This document shows, in pieces, positions 43,525-52,599 of a stretch of DNA of 64,000 bases (position 1 is its first letter; the number at the start of each line of letters is the position of its first letter). The notes under the pieces were generated by a model. It was not told the DNA's origin. It was given only the letters and a program-made list of their open reading frames with translations, and did not search any database. The position numbers and the translations under genes were made by a program. This DNA is from JACSRF01 sp963695505 (lineage in GTDB: Bacteria > Chloroflexota > Anaerolineae > Promineifilales > Promineifilaceae): NCBI GenBank assembly GCA_963695505.1, contig CAVOGX010000021.1, positions 62,001 to 126,000 on the forward strand, written 5' to 3'.

Positions 43525-44601
43525 TTATTCATCCTGTGATACAGGCAAACCGCTCATTGCCAGCGGTAGAGTATCTCCCGGCTCGCCGGTAGGATGGCAG
43601 GAGACGCATGAAACGTCCGGCGCGTAGTCGGGTGCGTTTTCAGCCGAGTGGGCAGCCTGCATGTCTGGCAGTTCGTGGCACCCTTCACAGGTGACCTCTG
43701 TGTAAGAGGTTACGTGGCAGGAAACGCATTCCAGGGTTCCTTCATCACCATGATTGAGCATAAAACGATGCTGGGTGAGCTGGGCAGGGGCCCAGGCAAC
43801 GGCCGTGTGGCAGCGGGCACAATCTTGACCGAACTGCCCGGCATGGACGTCTGGCTCTATGTGGCATGATTCACAGGTCTGTGTAGTTCCGGCAAAAACC
43901 TGATCGGCATGGCATTCAATACAGCCTATTTCCTCATGTCCTTTTTCCAGCTCATAAACAGCATCATGGTCAAAATCAACCATGCTGGCTGTTCCATCAT
44001 GGCAGCCTAGGCAGTTGTCCCCATGCTCGCTGCTGTGGTGGGCAATCAGTTCGCCATCCGCCTCTTCATGGCAGGCTACGCAGCTTACCTCGTCGCGAGC
44101 AAAACGCCCCTCAGTGTGGCAATCCTCGCAGACCATTTGCGTGCCATCGAAACGGGTTTCGTGATGCTCCAGGGTGAAGCCGCTCAGCTCCTTGTGGTTG
44201 ATGTTGCTCAACAGCACCTCGCTGATGACGGCGTTCCGGCCGCGGTGCTCGATATGGCAGGTCTGGCATTTTTCCGTGCCGGGCAGAAGACTGTGCAGCC
44301 CCACGGCTTCGGCGCGCTGTTGGGCAATTTCCATGTGGCAATCCTGGCACTTGGTGTCAGTGACGCAGTGCACGGGAGCATGGCAGTGGACGCACTCCTG
44401 CTCGAACATAGCGTGGGAATCGAAGTCGCCCAGGGTTTCGCCGCTGCGATTAACGCCCGAAAGCGGGCCGGGGCTGAGGTATAGGTGGAGCACATCGTAA
44501 TGAGCATAAACGGCCGTGCCCATTCCGAGGATCATTAAAACCCCTATACCTACCAACAAGGGGTGTAAGGTTATCCGGAAGTGAGAGCCTTTTTGTTTCA
44601 T
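43525..44601 (-). CDS. Dodecaheme cytochrome c (12 CxxCH motifs)
   Basis: The 358-residue protein has an N-terminal membrane helix (LLVGIGVLMILGMGTAVYAH) and 12 CxxCH motifs: CVHCH, CQDCH, CQTCH, CEDCH, CVACH, CLGCH, CIECH, CESCH, CARCH, CVSCH, CEGCH, CVSCH. The last part (VHAGQFGQDCARCH, an HGD turn, then CxxCH) matches the C-terminal block of the hexaheme subunit at 29291-30158. It replaces the cytochrome b/Rieske/hexaheme set in operon 2, so it may accept electrons from a separate quinol oxidase and pass them to the 35-heme protein. That direction is inference. Confidence 0.9.
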   Translation of the reverse strand: MKQKGSHFRITLHPLLVGIGVLMILGMGTAVYAHYDVLHLYLSPGPLSGVNRSGETLGDFDSHAMFEQECVHCHAPVHCVTDTKCQDCHMEIAQQRAEAVGLHSLLPGTEKCQTCHIEHRGRNAVISEVLLSNINHKELSGFTLEHHETRFDGTQMVCEDCHTEGRFARDEVSCVACHEEADGELIAHHSSEHGDNCLGCHDGTASMVDFDHDAVYELEKGHEEIGCIECHADQVFAGTTQTCESCHIEPDVHAGQFGQDCARCHTAVAWAPAQLTQHRFMLNHGDEGTLECVSCHVTSYTEVTCEGCHELPDMQAAHSAENAPDYAPDVSCVSCHPTGEPGDTLPLAMSGLPVSQDE

Positions 44602-44678
44602 AATTCCTCCATAGGAATCAACAGGTCTCCGTGCTAACCAAATCAGGCTGCCTGATTGCTAACCATTGATATGCCGTA

Positions 44679-44718
44679 AGGGTATGGCCAGACTGCTCCC
44701 CTTTTCTGGCCATACCCT
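44679..44718 (-). terminator. Conserved hairpin after the secreted Asp-box gene (copy 2)
   Basis: The same 13-bp stem as at 32073-32109, AGGGTATGGCCAG with CTGGCCATACCCT, but with a different loop. It separates the secreted protein gene from the 12-heme gene. Confidence 0.6.
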
Positions 44719-44737
44719 GTTAAGAAAATCTAGTCGA

Positions 44738-47700
44738 TTATTCGTTGACGGCTAGCGGTAAGAAAGTCTGGTGCAGTTCTTCCACTATCCATACCTGGAC
44801 ATCCACGCCAGGGGACCAATTACCGCCTTTATCCTTGGCCTGGAATTGGAAGGAATGCCAACCGGGTTGGAAATTGCTGCCGGGATGGCTCCACCCTTTC
44901 TCGTTGCTGAGGAATGTGGTCACACCGTTAAACGTATCTGTCCATAATACTTCGTCAATGTCGTCTTCTGGCGGGCCGCCGGCATGGTCGCCGTCGCGGG
45001 CAGACCCGATGAAAGTGAGCGTGTCTTCGTAGTCAGCTACCCAATGGCTGGCATACAAGATGGAGACAATTGGCGGAGTGCTTTCCGATTCTTCACTATC
45101 CAGGTACATGATGCGGCGGAAAATAGCATCGCTTTCAGAGACATTCTCGTGCTCATCTTCCTGCCATTGGTTCCAAATGACGTAATAGAAGGTACCGGCA
45201 TTGTTGGCCGTGTTGGCTGCTTCTCCGGAAAGGTCTTCCCGATCATGCTCCAGCCAGTCGAAGCCTTCTACAATTTCTCCATCACCTGTCGTGTATTCAA
45301 CTAGGTCGTAATCATCACCCCAGTTGGTGGCGCGACTGTAAAAGAGGTCTAATGGCACGGCTTCACCTTCAGCTACAGTGGTGTTGTCGCCGGTCTCATA
45401 GACCATGAAGAACTTGGAGGGGTCGCGAATGTCGTCATCATACCCTTCGAAACCAATTTCTTTTAGGTCTGTAATGGGCAGCATTTTGATACCGCCGGTG
45501 GGTGTGTAGCGCGGGTCGAGAATGGTAACTTTGTTTCCGGTGAGCTGCGAGAGGTTGCGAGATTGCTCGAATTCACCAGCGCCGTAGGTCGTACAGACAG
45601 TGGTGTATTCTGAACCGGCGCCATAGTTTTCACAGGTTTCGGTGCCATCACCACCAAGAGAAGCTGGAGTGGTCGTCCAGGTAGCACCACCATCGAAGGA
45701 GCGACGAGCGTAGAGATTGTAATGGTCGTTGCCGACGCTGTTGGCTTTCCAGTTGGGAGACCAGGCGTACATCATCATGATGAAATCGCCATCAATAAAA
45801 CCACGGTGCCCTTTGGCCACGTCATAGGGGTTCTCCCAAGACTGGTCATCGAGGTTATCTACTGTTTGCACCCATTCGGTTACCTTGGGAAAAGATGAAC
45901 CATCTTCAACGCCATCCCACGGGAATGCTGCTGCGCAGTCTGCCCCGCTGGTGCCGTTATCGCAGGACACGATGGTGCCGCCAGAGACGTTGATCATGTT
46001 GCTTAAGCATAAGCCTTCCACATAACGTGGGTTCGATCCATCGGTGTAAACCCATTCGTCGCAAGCCATGTTTTCATAGGTGTAGGGGTTATAGCCTTCG
46101 GGCAGGCAACGCTCGACTGTGTCCTCCGTTACTGCTTCGCCGGTATCACAGTCCAACCATACATCATCTGGAACCACGATCCGACGCAGAAAGATGTCGG
46201 CCGGGCCACCCTGGTTGAGGATGCCCTGTTTGACGATCAGAACTGCTGAGACGCCGGCGTCGCCAATTTGGTGAATAGGCTGCGAGAAGTGTGAGAAGCG
46301 GCGGGCGATTTCGGTTTCATAAAACTCATTCTCAAAATCGTCTACCAGCAATGGGAAGAATTCGCCCTCTGTGCAATCTTCATCCTGTGGGCCACAAACT
46401 GCCGGTTGGTTGAGCATACCGCCTTGCATCACGAATTCCGGGTTGCGAAGATCGAAGGTGTAATACCACATGTTCTTACCGATGTCTTCGGGTTCTATAT
46501 CTTCCTCAGTAGACCCTTCGCCTAGGGCTTTAGATTCTTCTGCGCCCATAATGACAAAGGCGCTATCGTAGACACCAATTTCAGTGGTGGCATAGGGCTG
46601 GACGTTAACACGTGGGCGAGAAGCGCCGACACGCCCTTGGAGGATACGGCCGTCTTCCGTCTGGCATAGATTGAGAGTGGTTCCGCCTGGATTGGTCCAT
46701 TGAACGACTTCGGTGCAGAGAGTAGAGTCTTCTGATTGGGTAATATCAACTGTGCCATCATCCCAACCTTCATCCGGCAACTCCGTCAGCCAAGGATTGT
46801 CGTTGTCAAAATCAATATAGCAGTACAGGTCGCTGCCAGTGCTCTTACACATCTTGTTGTCGGTCAGACGAATAGGCATGGCCATGGGCAAAGCGACTTT
46901 AGGCATCGTCTCGCCCTCGTAATCGGCGATATCTACTGCGGTTGCATCGTCGGTGTCATCACTCATCACCATCACAAAATCTTCGATAGAGATGAAAGAG
47001 TACCACAGGTCGGTTTGCTGGTTAACAACAGCGCCAGACCAGCCTTCACCGGGACCAAGTCCTTGACCGGGACGCAGCCCTTCGGGATCTTCTTGCCAGG
47101 TCATCATGAAGCCGGCGGCGCCGTCAGCGTTCATCTCCAGGCGGTTAGCGTCACGCCGTCCAGAGGTCAGGCGTTCGGCCTTGGTCCAGATGATGTCATA
47201 CCCCATGGTGCCAGTATCATCTAGCTCGACGGGCAGAAGTTGGCCGCGAGCAGACCAGACGCAGGAGTAGGGAATTTCGCCGACTTCGGGAAAACCTTGG
47301 AGGGTGTAGTCAACAGACTTTTGGCTGCCGGCCACGCCCCAAATATCTCGTACATAGAGGTCTGGTAAGCCCAAATGCGGTCCTGCAGGGCCACAACCTC
47401 TTCATCCGAAAATGTGTACGTGGGCGAGCCGCCATCGCAGTAGTTGCTAATCCAGCCGACCAGCACTTTGTCACCGGCAATGGCAAAGGTCATATTGTGG
47501 GCGTCACCAGGAAATGGAGTGCCATTTGTTAAGGTGAATGAGGAGAGGTCTGCGGAATTGGACAGGTTGGTAGCGTTTCCAGGTGGCGCCGTCGTCTAGA
47601 GAGAGTGCGGCATAGGCGTCGTGGGCGCCGAGACCTGCCCCGCCACTTAAAATTTCGTAGAGCCCTGCTTCTTCATCGTGTTCTGGCAGGCTGTCAATGT

Positions 47701-47971
47701 AAACGGAGATCAGCGGCTTGGCGTACTCGCGAGTCATGTATGCGGTGTCGGTGATGGTTGTGTAATACTCGATCGTTGTTAGCTCGCCGGCTGAGGTCTG
47801 CGCAGGCACATAGAATGACATGTGGTTAAGATTTGCGCGCTCAGTTTCCTGATCCGGCGTCTTGGAAATATTGCGGCGGAACATCTCGCCATCATCGGCC
47901 AGCGAGATGCTGCTGGTGATGACGACGATGCTCACAATTAGTAACAAATAGAGAAAACTCTTCGCTTTCAT
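44738..47971 (-). CDS. Large secreted Asp-box protein (copy 2), two frameshifts
   Basis: The start at 47971 follows GGAGGCAACC and gives a signal peptide (FLYLLLIVSIVVITSSISLA). Single-base shifts near 47575 and 47372 divide the frame. Rejoined, the protein has about 1075 residues and follows copy 1 throughout, including the GVAGSQKSVDY, LTWQEDPEGLRPGQGLG, DDQSWENPYDVAKGHRGF and PNWKANSVGNDHYNLYARRS segments and both Asp-boxes (SLDDGATW, SFDGGATW). It ends HQTFLPLAVNE. No enzymatic motif is recognised. As in operon 1, it is the promoter-proximal gene, so it should be the most expressed product. Confidence 0.75.
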
Positions 47972-48056
47972 TTTTAGGTTGCCTCCTCAAATGTTTTAAA
48001 AGGGTTGCCAGATAGTTAAACAATGGTGCTGTTAAGCTGAAGCTGGAATGCCTCCT

Positions 48057-48095
48057 GGTACCACAATACCAGGACCCACTCAACTAACACTCAAC
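48057..48095 (-). promoter_or_regulatory. SARP-type operator/promoter of operon 2
   Basis: On the minus strand: GTTGAG, 5 bases, GTTGAG, 7 bases, TGGTATTGTGGTACC. The last 15 bases differ from the operon 1 site at only a few positions. It is 86 bases before the start of the secreted protein gene. Confidence 0.65.
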
Positions 48096-48131
48096 GAATG
48101 ATGGCTCCTCCTCAATTCATGTGTGCCTCCC

Positions 48132-49271
48132 TTACGTTTCATTAAGCAGCTCGCGGAATTCGACATCCAGAATGATGTCTAATTCGCTGCGAATTGCGGC
48201 GGCCAGCCGTTGGCAGTATTGCAGCGCCTCGATTTTGCTGCTGTGGGGTAAGGCCAGGTGAATGAGTTTTTGGTAGGCTGTGTCGCAGTCGGGGTTGAGC
48301 ATTAAGGCGCTGAGGTAATGCTTTTTAGCTTCTTGCGGCTGACCAAGCTGTTGTTGTATGTCGCCAAGGGTTTCCAAGATATTGATGTGCAGGTTTTGGG
48401 TGTACAGGTGCCGGGATGGGGTCCATACGGCCGTTTTGCTCAAATCGGTCAGGTAATCCCCGCGGAACAAATGCAGTAAATCAGAAAGCATTTGCCTGGC
48501 CCTTTTGGGATTTGGTTCCAGTAGGGCGTTTTCTAGATGGGCGGTGACATGATTTAAGTCAATCCAGAGGGGAATCTGGTCATAAAACTGGTAGCTGTTG
48601 TCTTTATAGAGAATATACTTGGAATCTTGCGGGGATTTAATCTCTGGTTCCAGGGAAAGGCAGAGGTGCAGAACGGCCGTTTCCAGGGCGGCTTGGGCAA
48701 TCGTACTCGGCAAGTCAGGCCAAAGTTTTGCCATTAATTCCGCTTCAGGAACAGGTGCGCCTTCGGCTTGAGCCAATAAGACCAGCAGCGCCCGCACCTC
48801 GGCCGTCTGCCAATAGGCACTATTTACAAACGAGCCATCCAGCCGCTGCACACGGACCGGTCCTAACAAATAGACCCGGAAGGTGCCAAAAAGGACGTCT
48901 GGTTTTTGCAGGGGCCGTAACAGGTGAATGAGGAGCGGTTTGTCTCCGTTCCACCCTTCTGACCCAACCGGAATCGTGCTGAAATTTACCGGGATGGTTA
49001 GCCCATTATGAACCTTGATAGCAATATCTATGTTATCGGTTGGCTTATCACCCTTAATTTCCAAAACGATGGGACAGTTGGCCCGGCATAATGGTAAGCC
49101 ATCTTTTGTGGTCCCTTTTAACAGTTTCCAACAGGGCTGCCCTGCGGCTGTTTCCGCCTTGTAGCCTGTCAGGGCTTCAGCAGTTTTATTCCAGAAAATG
49201 ATGCGTTGATCCACGTCAACGGCAAAGGCAGCGTCGCTGCTATGTTCAAATAGGGTAAACAACTTGGTCAT
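48132..49271 (-). CDS. PAS-SARP/BTAD transcriptional regulator D
   Basis: From the ATG at 49271 the protein has 379 residues. It is most like regulator A: PAS domain EHSSDAAFAVDVDQRIIFWNKTAEALTG, motif PCWKLLKGTTKDGLPLC followed by RANC, winged helix with ELMAKLWPDLPSTIAQAALE, and a BTAD/TPR part ending QPQEAKKHYLSALMLNPD. Regulators A and D sit upstream of operons 1 and 2 respectively, each before a SARP-type site, which suggests that the regulator was duplicated together with its operon. An upstream in-frame ATG 25 codons away has no ribosome site and would overlap the operator. Confidence 0.85.
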   Translation of the reverse strand: MTKLFTLFEHSSDAAFAVDVDQRIIFWNKTAEALTGYKAETAAGQPCWKLLKGTTKDGLPLCRANCPIVLEIKGDKPTDNIDIAIKVHNGLTIPVNFSTIPVGSEGWNGDKPLLIHLLRPLQKPDVLFGTFRVYLLGPVRVQRLDGSFVNSAYWQTAEVRALLVLLAQAEGAPVPEAELMAKLWPDLPSTIAQAALETAVLHLCLSLEPEIKSPQDSKYILYKDNSYQFYDQIPLWIDLNHVTAHLENALLEPNPKRARQMLSDLLHLFRGDYLTDLSKTAVWTPSRHLYTQNLHINILETLGDIQQQLGQPQEAKKHYLSALMLNPDCDTAYQKLIHLALPHSSKIEALQYCQRLAAAIRSELDIILDVEFRELLNET

Positions 49272-49315
49272 GGCGGCTCTCCACTTTCCCAATATTGCCA
49301 ACGTGCAGGTTGCCT

Positions 49316-49354
49316 GGTACCAAGGTACCAGTACAAACTCAACCAACAGTCAAC
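49316..49354 (-). promoter_or_regulatory. SARP-type operator/promoter upstream of regulator D
   Basis: On the minus strand: GTTGAC, 5 bases, GTTGAG, 7 bases, TGGTACCTTGGTACC. It is 45 bases before the start codon at 49271. Confidence 0.62.
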
Positions 49355-49430
49355 CAAAGTCAGAAATAGGATTATTACAGGAGAGAAGTAAGAGAGGGAT
49401 GGATGGATGTTGCCGAAGTTGAAGGTCTTA

Positions 49431-50861
49431 CTAGCGTTGAATGATGGGCAAAAAAACGGGGAAATTTGGCACTAAGAATGCTTTGCCGCGGTAAAGAAAA
49501 GCCCGACCTCGCAGCTCGGTTTGGTTGCGGTACTCCGGCGCACCAATTACCAAATCCGCGAAACCATCTTTATCAACGTCGCCGCCGGGTCCTACGGCAA
49601 AGCCTAACATGGTTTCAGATTTGTTGCCTTCCGCGGTCCAAAGAGGCTGGGAAGTGAGGATGAAGGGAGCGCCAAGATAAATGAAGGCCATCCCCTCTTC
49701 CGCCTGATCCTGAGTGTACTGGTAAGCGCCAATCACCACGTCTGCAAACCCATCCTGGTTCATATCCCCGGCACAGTTTACGGCATGGCCAAAGCGGGAG
49801 AGCGGTTGGTCAGAAACGGCCGTCCACATGGGAGAGGAAGTGGCCCCAATTGCTGTACCAAGATACACGAATGCCGCCCCCACTTCCTCGTTTTTGTTAT
49901 TTTGGTAACCAGGTGCGCCGATGATAATGTCTGCTCGCCCATCCCCATTCACATCGCCGGCGGAGGCAACTGCCTGGCCAAATAAGGTGTCTTCCTGGCT
50001 GCCTTGCGCCTGCCACACCGGCGTGTCACCCAGTCCGGTGGCTGAACCTAAAAACAGATAAGCCGCACCGACATTATCGCCACCATCATCAAACCAGGGT
50101 GCCCCTACCAACACGTCGTCGAACCCATCGCCATTGACGTCACCGGCGCCGGCAACGGCCGTTCCCATGCTGGCCCCTGCTTGATTACCTTCCACGTGCC
50201 AATCTGGCGCATCGCCTAACCCAGTTTCGGAGCCATAAAAGACAAAGGCGGCGCCTTCATTTCCTTGACCGTTGGCATACCACTTCGCGCCGACAATGAC
50301 GTCAGCATACTCATCACCGTTTACGTCTCCCGCCCCATCCACCGCAGTGCCCAGGTAAGAATCCCGCAAATCGCTGTCATAGGTCCAGTCTGGCGCGCTG
50401 TTCAAACCACCGTTAGAGCCGTAAAACAAGTAGATGCAGCCTTCCTTGGGTTCTGGATTGGTGCAACTGGGAGCGCTGACCAAGAGGTCGTCGATTTTGT
50501 CTCCGTTGACATCCCCGGCGTTCGCAACGGCCGTTCCCAGCTCCGCCCCATTCATGTCTACACCAAAACTCCAATCAGGGGTATCTTGCAGCCCTCCTGG
50601 CCCCCCATAAAAGACAAAGACTGCGCCCCCCTTGATGCTGGTGGCGGCATACTTGATGGCGCCCACCACGACGTCTGCATAGCCATCATTGTTATAGTCT
50701 CCTTCCCCGTCCACGGCATACCCCAAATCGGCCGTGTCCTGGTCACTCTCGTAAAACCAATCCTCTGTCAAAGGCTCAGCAGCAGGATTGGCGGCACTGA
50801 AAGTGACTGAGAGAAGAGGGAATAAAAGAAAAATAATGGTGAGTAACGGCCGTTTCCTCAT
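49431..50861 (-). CDS. Secreted FG-GAP / integrin-alpha-like beta-propeller protein
   Basis: From the ATG at 50861 the protein has 476 residues and a signal peptide (LLTIIFLLFPLLSVTFSAANP). Seven FG-GAP repeats follow, each with a calcium-binding loop such as DYNNDGYADVVVGA, DVNGDGFDDVLVGAP and DVDKDGFADLVIGAP. This predicts a seven-bladed propeller. It ends VPNFPVFLPIIQR. Such proteins usually mediate adhesion or form surface structures. It has its own SARP-type site and lies between regulators D and E, so it belongs to the same regulon. Confidence 0.88.
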   Translation of the reverse strand: MRKRPLLTIIFLLFPLLSVTFSAANPAAEPLTEDWFYESDQDTADLGYAVDGEGDYNNDGYADVVVGAIKYAATSIKGGAVFVFYGGPGGLQDTPDWSFGVDMNGAELGTAVANAGDVNGDKIDDLLVSAPSCTNPEPKEGCIYLFYGSNGGLNSAPDWTYDSDLRDSYLGTAVDGAGDVNGDEYADVIVGAKWYANGQGNEGAAFVFYGSETGLGDAPDWHVEGNQAGASMGTAVAGAGDVNGDGFDDVLVGAPWFDDGGDNVGAAYLFLGSATGLGDTPVWQAQGSQEDTLFGQAVASAGDVNGDGRADIIIGAPGYQNNKNEEVGAAFVYLGTAIGATSSPMWTAVSDQPLSRFGHAVNCAGDMNQDGFADVVIGAYQYTQDQAEEGMAFIYLGAPFILTSQPLWTAEGNKSETMLGFAVGPGGDVDKDGFADLVIGAPEYRNQTELRGRAFLYRGKAFLVPNFPVFLPIIQR

Positions 50862-50940
50862 AAAGCACCTGGTTTCCAGCACAGGCCTCCAAAAACACTC
50901 TGGCTGGACCACCGAATTCCGATTTCCTAAAACCTCCTTT

Positions 50941-50974
50941 CAGCGTGCCATAGGGTACTCAACTAATCCTAAAC
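50941..50974 (-). promoter_or_regulatory. SARP-type operator/promoter upstream of the FG-GAP gene
   Basis: On the minus strand: GTTTAG, 5 bases, GTTGAG, 7 bases, TGGCACG. This is the most divergent of the five promoter-like elements, but the spacing is exact. It is 80 bases before the start codon. Confidence 0.55.
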
Positions 50975-51029
50975 CAATGGAAAACAAAAAAGGGCCTTAC
51001 GGCCCCAAATTCATTTTGATAATTTATGC

Positions 51030-52181
51030 TCACACGGCAAGCCGAATCTGAGCCAGCAGTTCGCTCGTTTCATCACTCAACATCACGTCCAGCTCATTCT
51101 CCAGCGCTGCCGCCAACTGTTGGCAGTGCAGTAAAGCATCAACCCGCCGCCCCTGCCGCAGCAGCAGGCGAATCAGCCGATGGGCAGTTTTCTCACGGCA
51201 TGAGTCCACGGCCAAAACCCTGCCATACCACAGTTCCGCTTCCTTTTCTTCGTTCATGGACTCATAAACCTGTCCCAGCTCTTCCATTGCCGTTAGATAT
51301 AGGAGCTCGTACCGTACCTGCTCGCTCCTTGTCCAAACCCCGGTGCCTTCCAGGTCAGTAAGGTAGCTACCCCTGTAAAGGGCGATCGCCGTTTTATAAG
51401 CATCAATCTTATCGATTCCGGTTGCTTCTGTTCTCGCCTTGCGAATGTCTGCTTCAAAAGCGCGCACGTCAACCCATTGGGCATCCATGTCCGCCAGATA
51501 ATATTGGCCACTTTGATAGGCAATATATTTGGAATCACTGGCCTTTCCCAAATTCGGCTCCAGGCTGCGGCGCAGGTTATACACGGTGGTGTTCAAATTG
51601 TGCAGTGCTGATTTGTAATCCAGGTCAGGCCAAAGTGCTTCTATGAGCCGTTCGCGCGAAATGGGCTGGCCTTCGTTCACGGTCAGGTATGCCAGCAGGG
51701 CCCGAACTTTTACCCGATTCCAAAGCGAACCCTCCACAATAGAACCATCTGAGCGCGTGACGGTGGTGACCCCTAATAGATGAATACGCAGCCGTTTCCT
51801 GACCAGTAGCGGTTTATCACGTAAGCGCCAAAGGTGAACCAGCGTTAGGGATTGTTTGTTAGTTTGGGAGGGCGCAATTGGAATAGTGCTGACGTTTATC
51901 ATTAAGCGTCTGCCATTTTGATGACGCACAAACAGATCGAAGCTGGAAATCATCTTTCCATCTTGCAATCGCTGGCGAATAACGCAATTGGGCCTACAAA
52001 ATGACTTCCCGTCTGGCGTTTGGCCTAAAAGCAGCTCCCAACATCTCTGCCCAAGAACCTCATCTCGTTGGTAGCCCAACATAGCAGCAGCCGCAGAGTT
52101 CCACGAAACAATTCGCTGCTGTTCGTCTAATGTGCAGGCTCCGTCACCAGTATTACTAAACAAATCGGCAATGCTATCCAT
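51030..52181 (-). CDS. PAS-SARP/BTAD transcriptional regulator E
   Basis: The 383-residue paralog has PAS (NTGDGACTLDEQQRIVSWNSAAAAMLGYQRDEVLG) with RCWELLLGQTPDGKSFC followed by RPNC, a SARP-type winged helix (VNEGQPISRERLIEALWPDLD) and a full BTAD domain (YYLADMDAQWVDVRAFEADIRKA). It is closest to regulator B. I found no site with the exact GTTnAG-N5-GTTnAG-N7 spacing upstream; a GTAAG pair 12 bp apart is present but does not fit. It may be the top of a cascade controlling the other genes. Confidence 0.85.
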   Translation of the reverse strand: MDSIADLFSNTGDGACTLDEQQRIVSWNSAAAAMLGYQRDEVLGQRCWELLLGQTPDGKSFCRPNCVIRQRLQDGKMISSFDLFVRHQNGRRLMINVSTIPIAPSQTNKQSLTLVHLWRLRDKPLLVRKRLRIHLLGVTTVTRSDGSIVEGSLWNRVKVRALLAYLTVNEGQPISRERLIEALWPDLDYKSALHNLNTTVYNLRRSLEPNLGKASDSKYIAYQSGQYYLADMDAQWVDVRAFEADIRKARTEATGIDKIDAYKTAIALYRGSYLTDLEGTGVWTRSEQVRYELLYLTAMEELGQVYESMNEEKEAELWYGRVLAVDSCREKTAHRLIRLLLRQGRRVDALLHCQQLAAALENELDVMLSDETSELLAQIRLAV

Positions 52182-52599
52182 GATAATAGTTCAGTTTGGT
52201 CGAATGTCTGGCATTGGCTCCCAATGCATTCGCAATAAAGCTGGAAAGTCAAACAACAAGCCAGCTTATTGTTCAAATTTACACAAATAGCCTTACCAAC
52301 AACCTTACGGAAAACTTAAGGTCGTTTTTTGCGCTTGTTTTTAGCAGTCTGAGTTAGTCAACCAGCATGCGTTATTTGTATTTATGGTCTACTTTGGAGC
52401 TGTGCAAGGTTTAAAACGGTGAGGTATTTGAACAACCAGAATTGGGGATGGATGCTAAAAGAAAATTATGCAGGTCGCGGAAAGTGAAGGGAGTCAGGTA
52501 ATCAACAGATTAGGCAACATAGGTCATGAGCAGGGGTTTTTCTTGCGGCTAGTGACCTATGTTGCCTAGAACTTAGACAGGTGAATTTGTGGGCCCTGG
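52182..52599. other. Intergenic region with a 16-bp inverted repeat
   Basis: No gene is seen in this 418-base stretch. TAGGCAACATAGGTCA at 52511-52526 is perfectly inverted as TGACCTATGTTGCCTA at 52553-52568 with a 26-base spacer. It lies just past the end of the minus-strand gene 52600-52938 and could end it, but the spacer is long for a terminator. A miniature inverted-repeat element is an alternative. Confidence 0.5.

Noticed and set aside
26389..52181. Integrated mobile element or phage carrying the duplicated respiratory locus
   Set aside because: No integrase, transposase, tRNA-end attachment site or flanking direct repeats were seen, and the ACGGCCGT palindrome continues through most of the locus as in the rest of the window.
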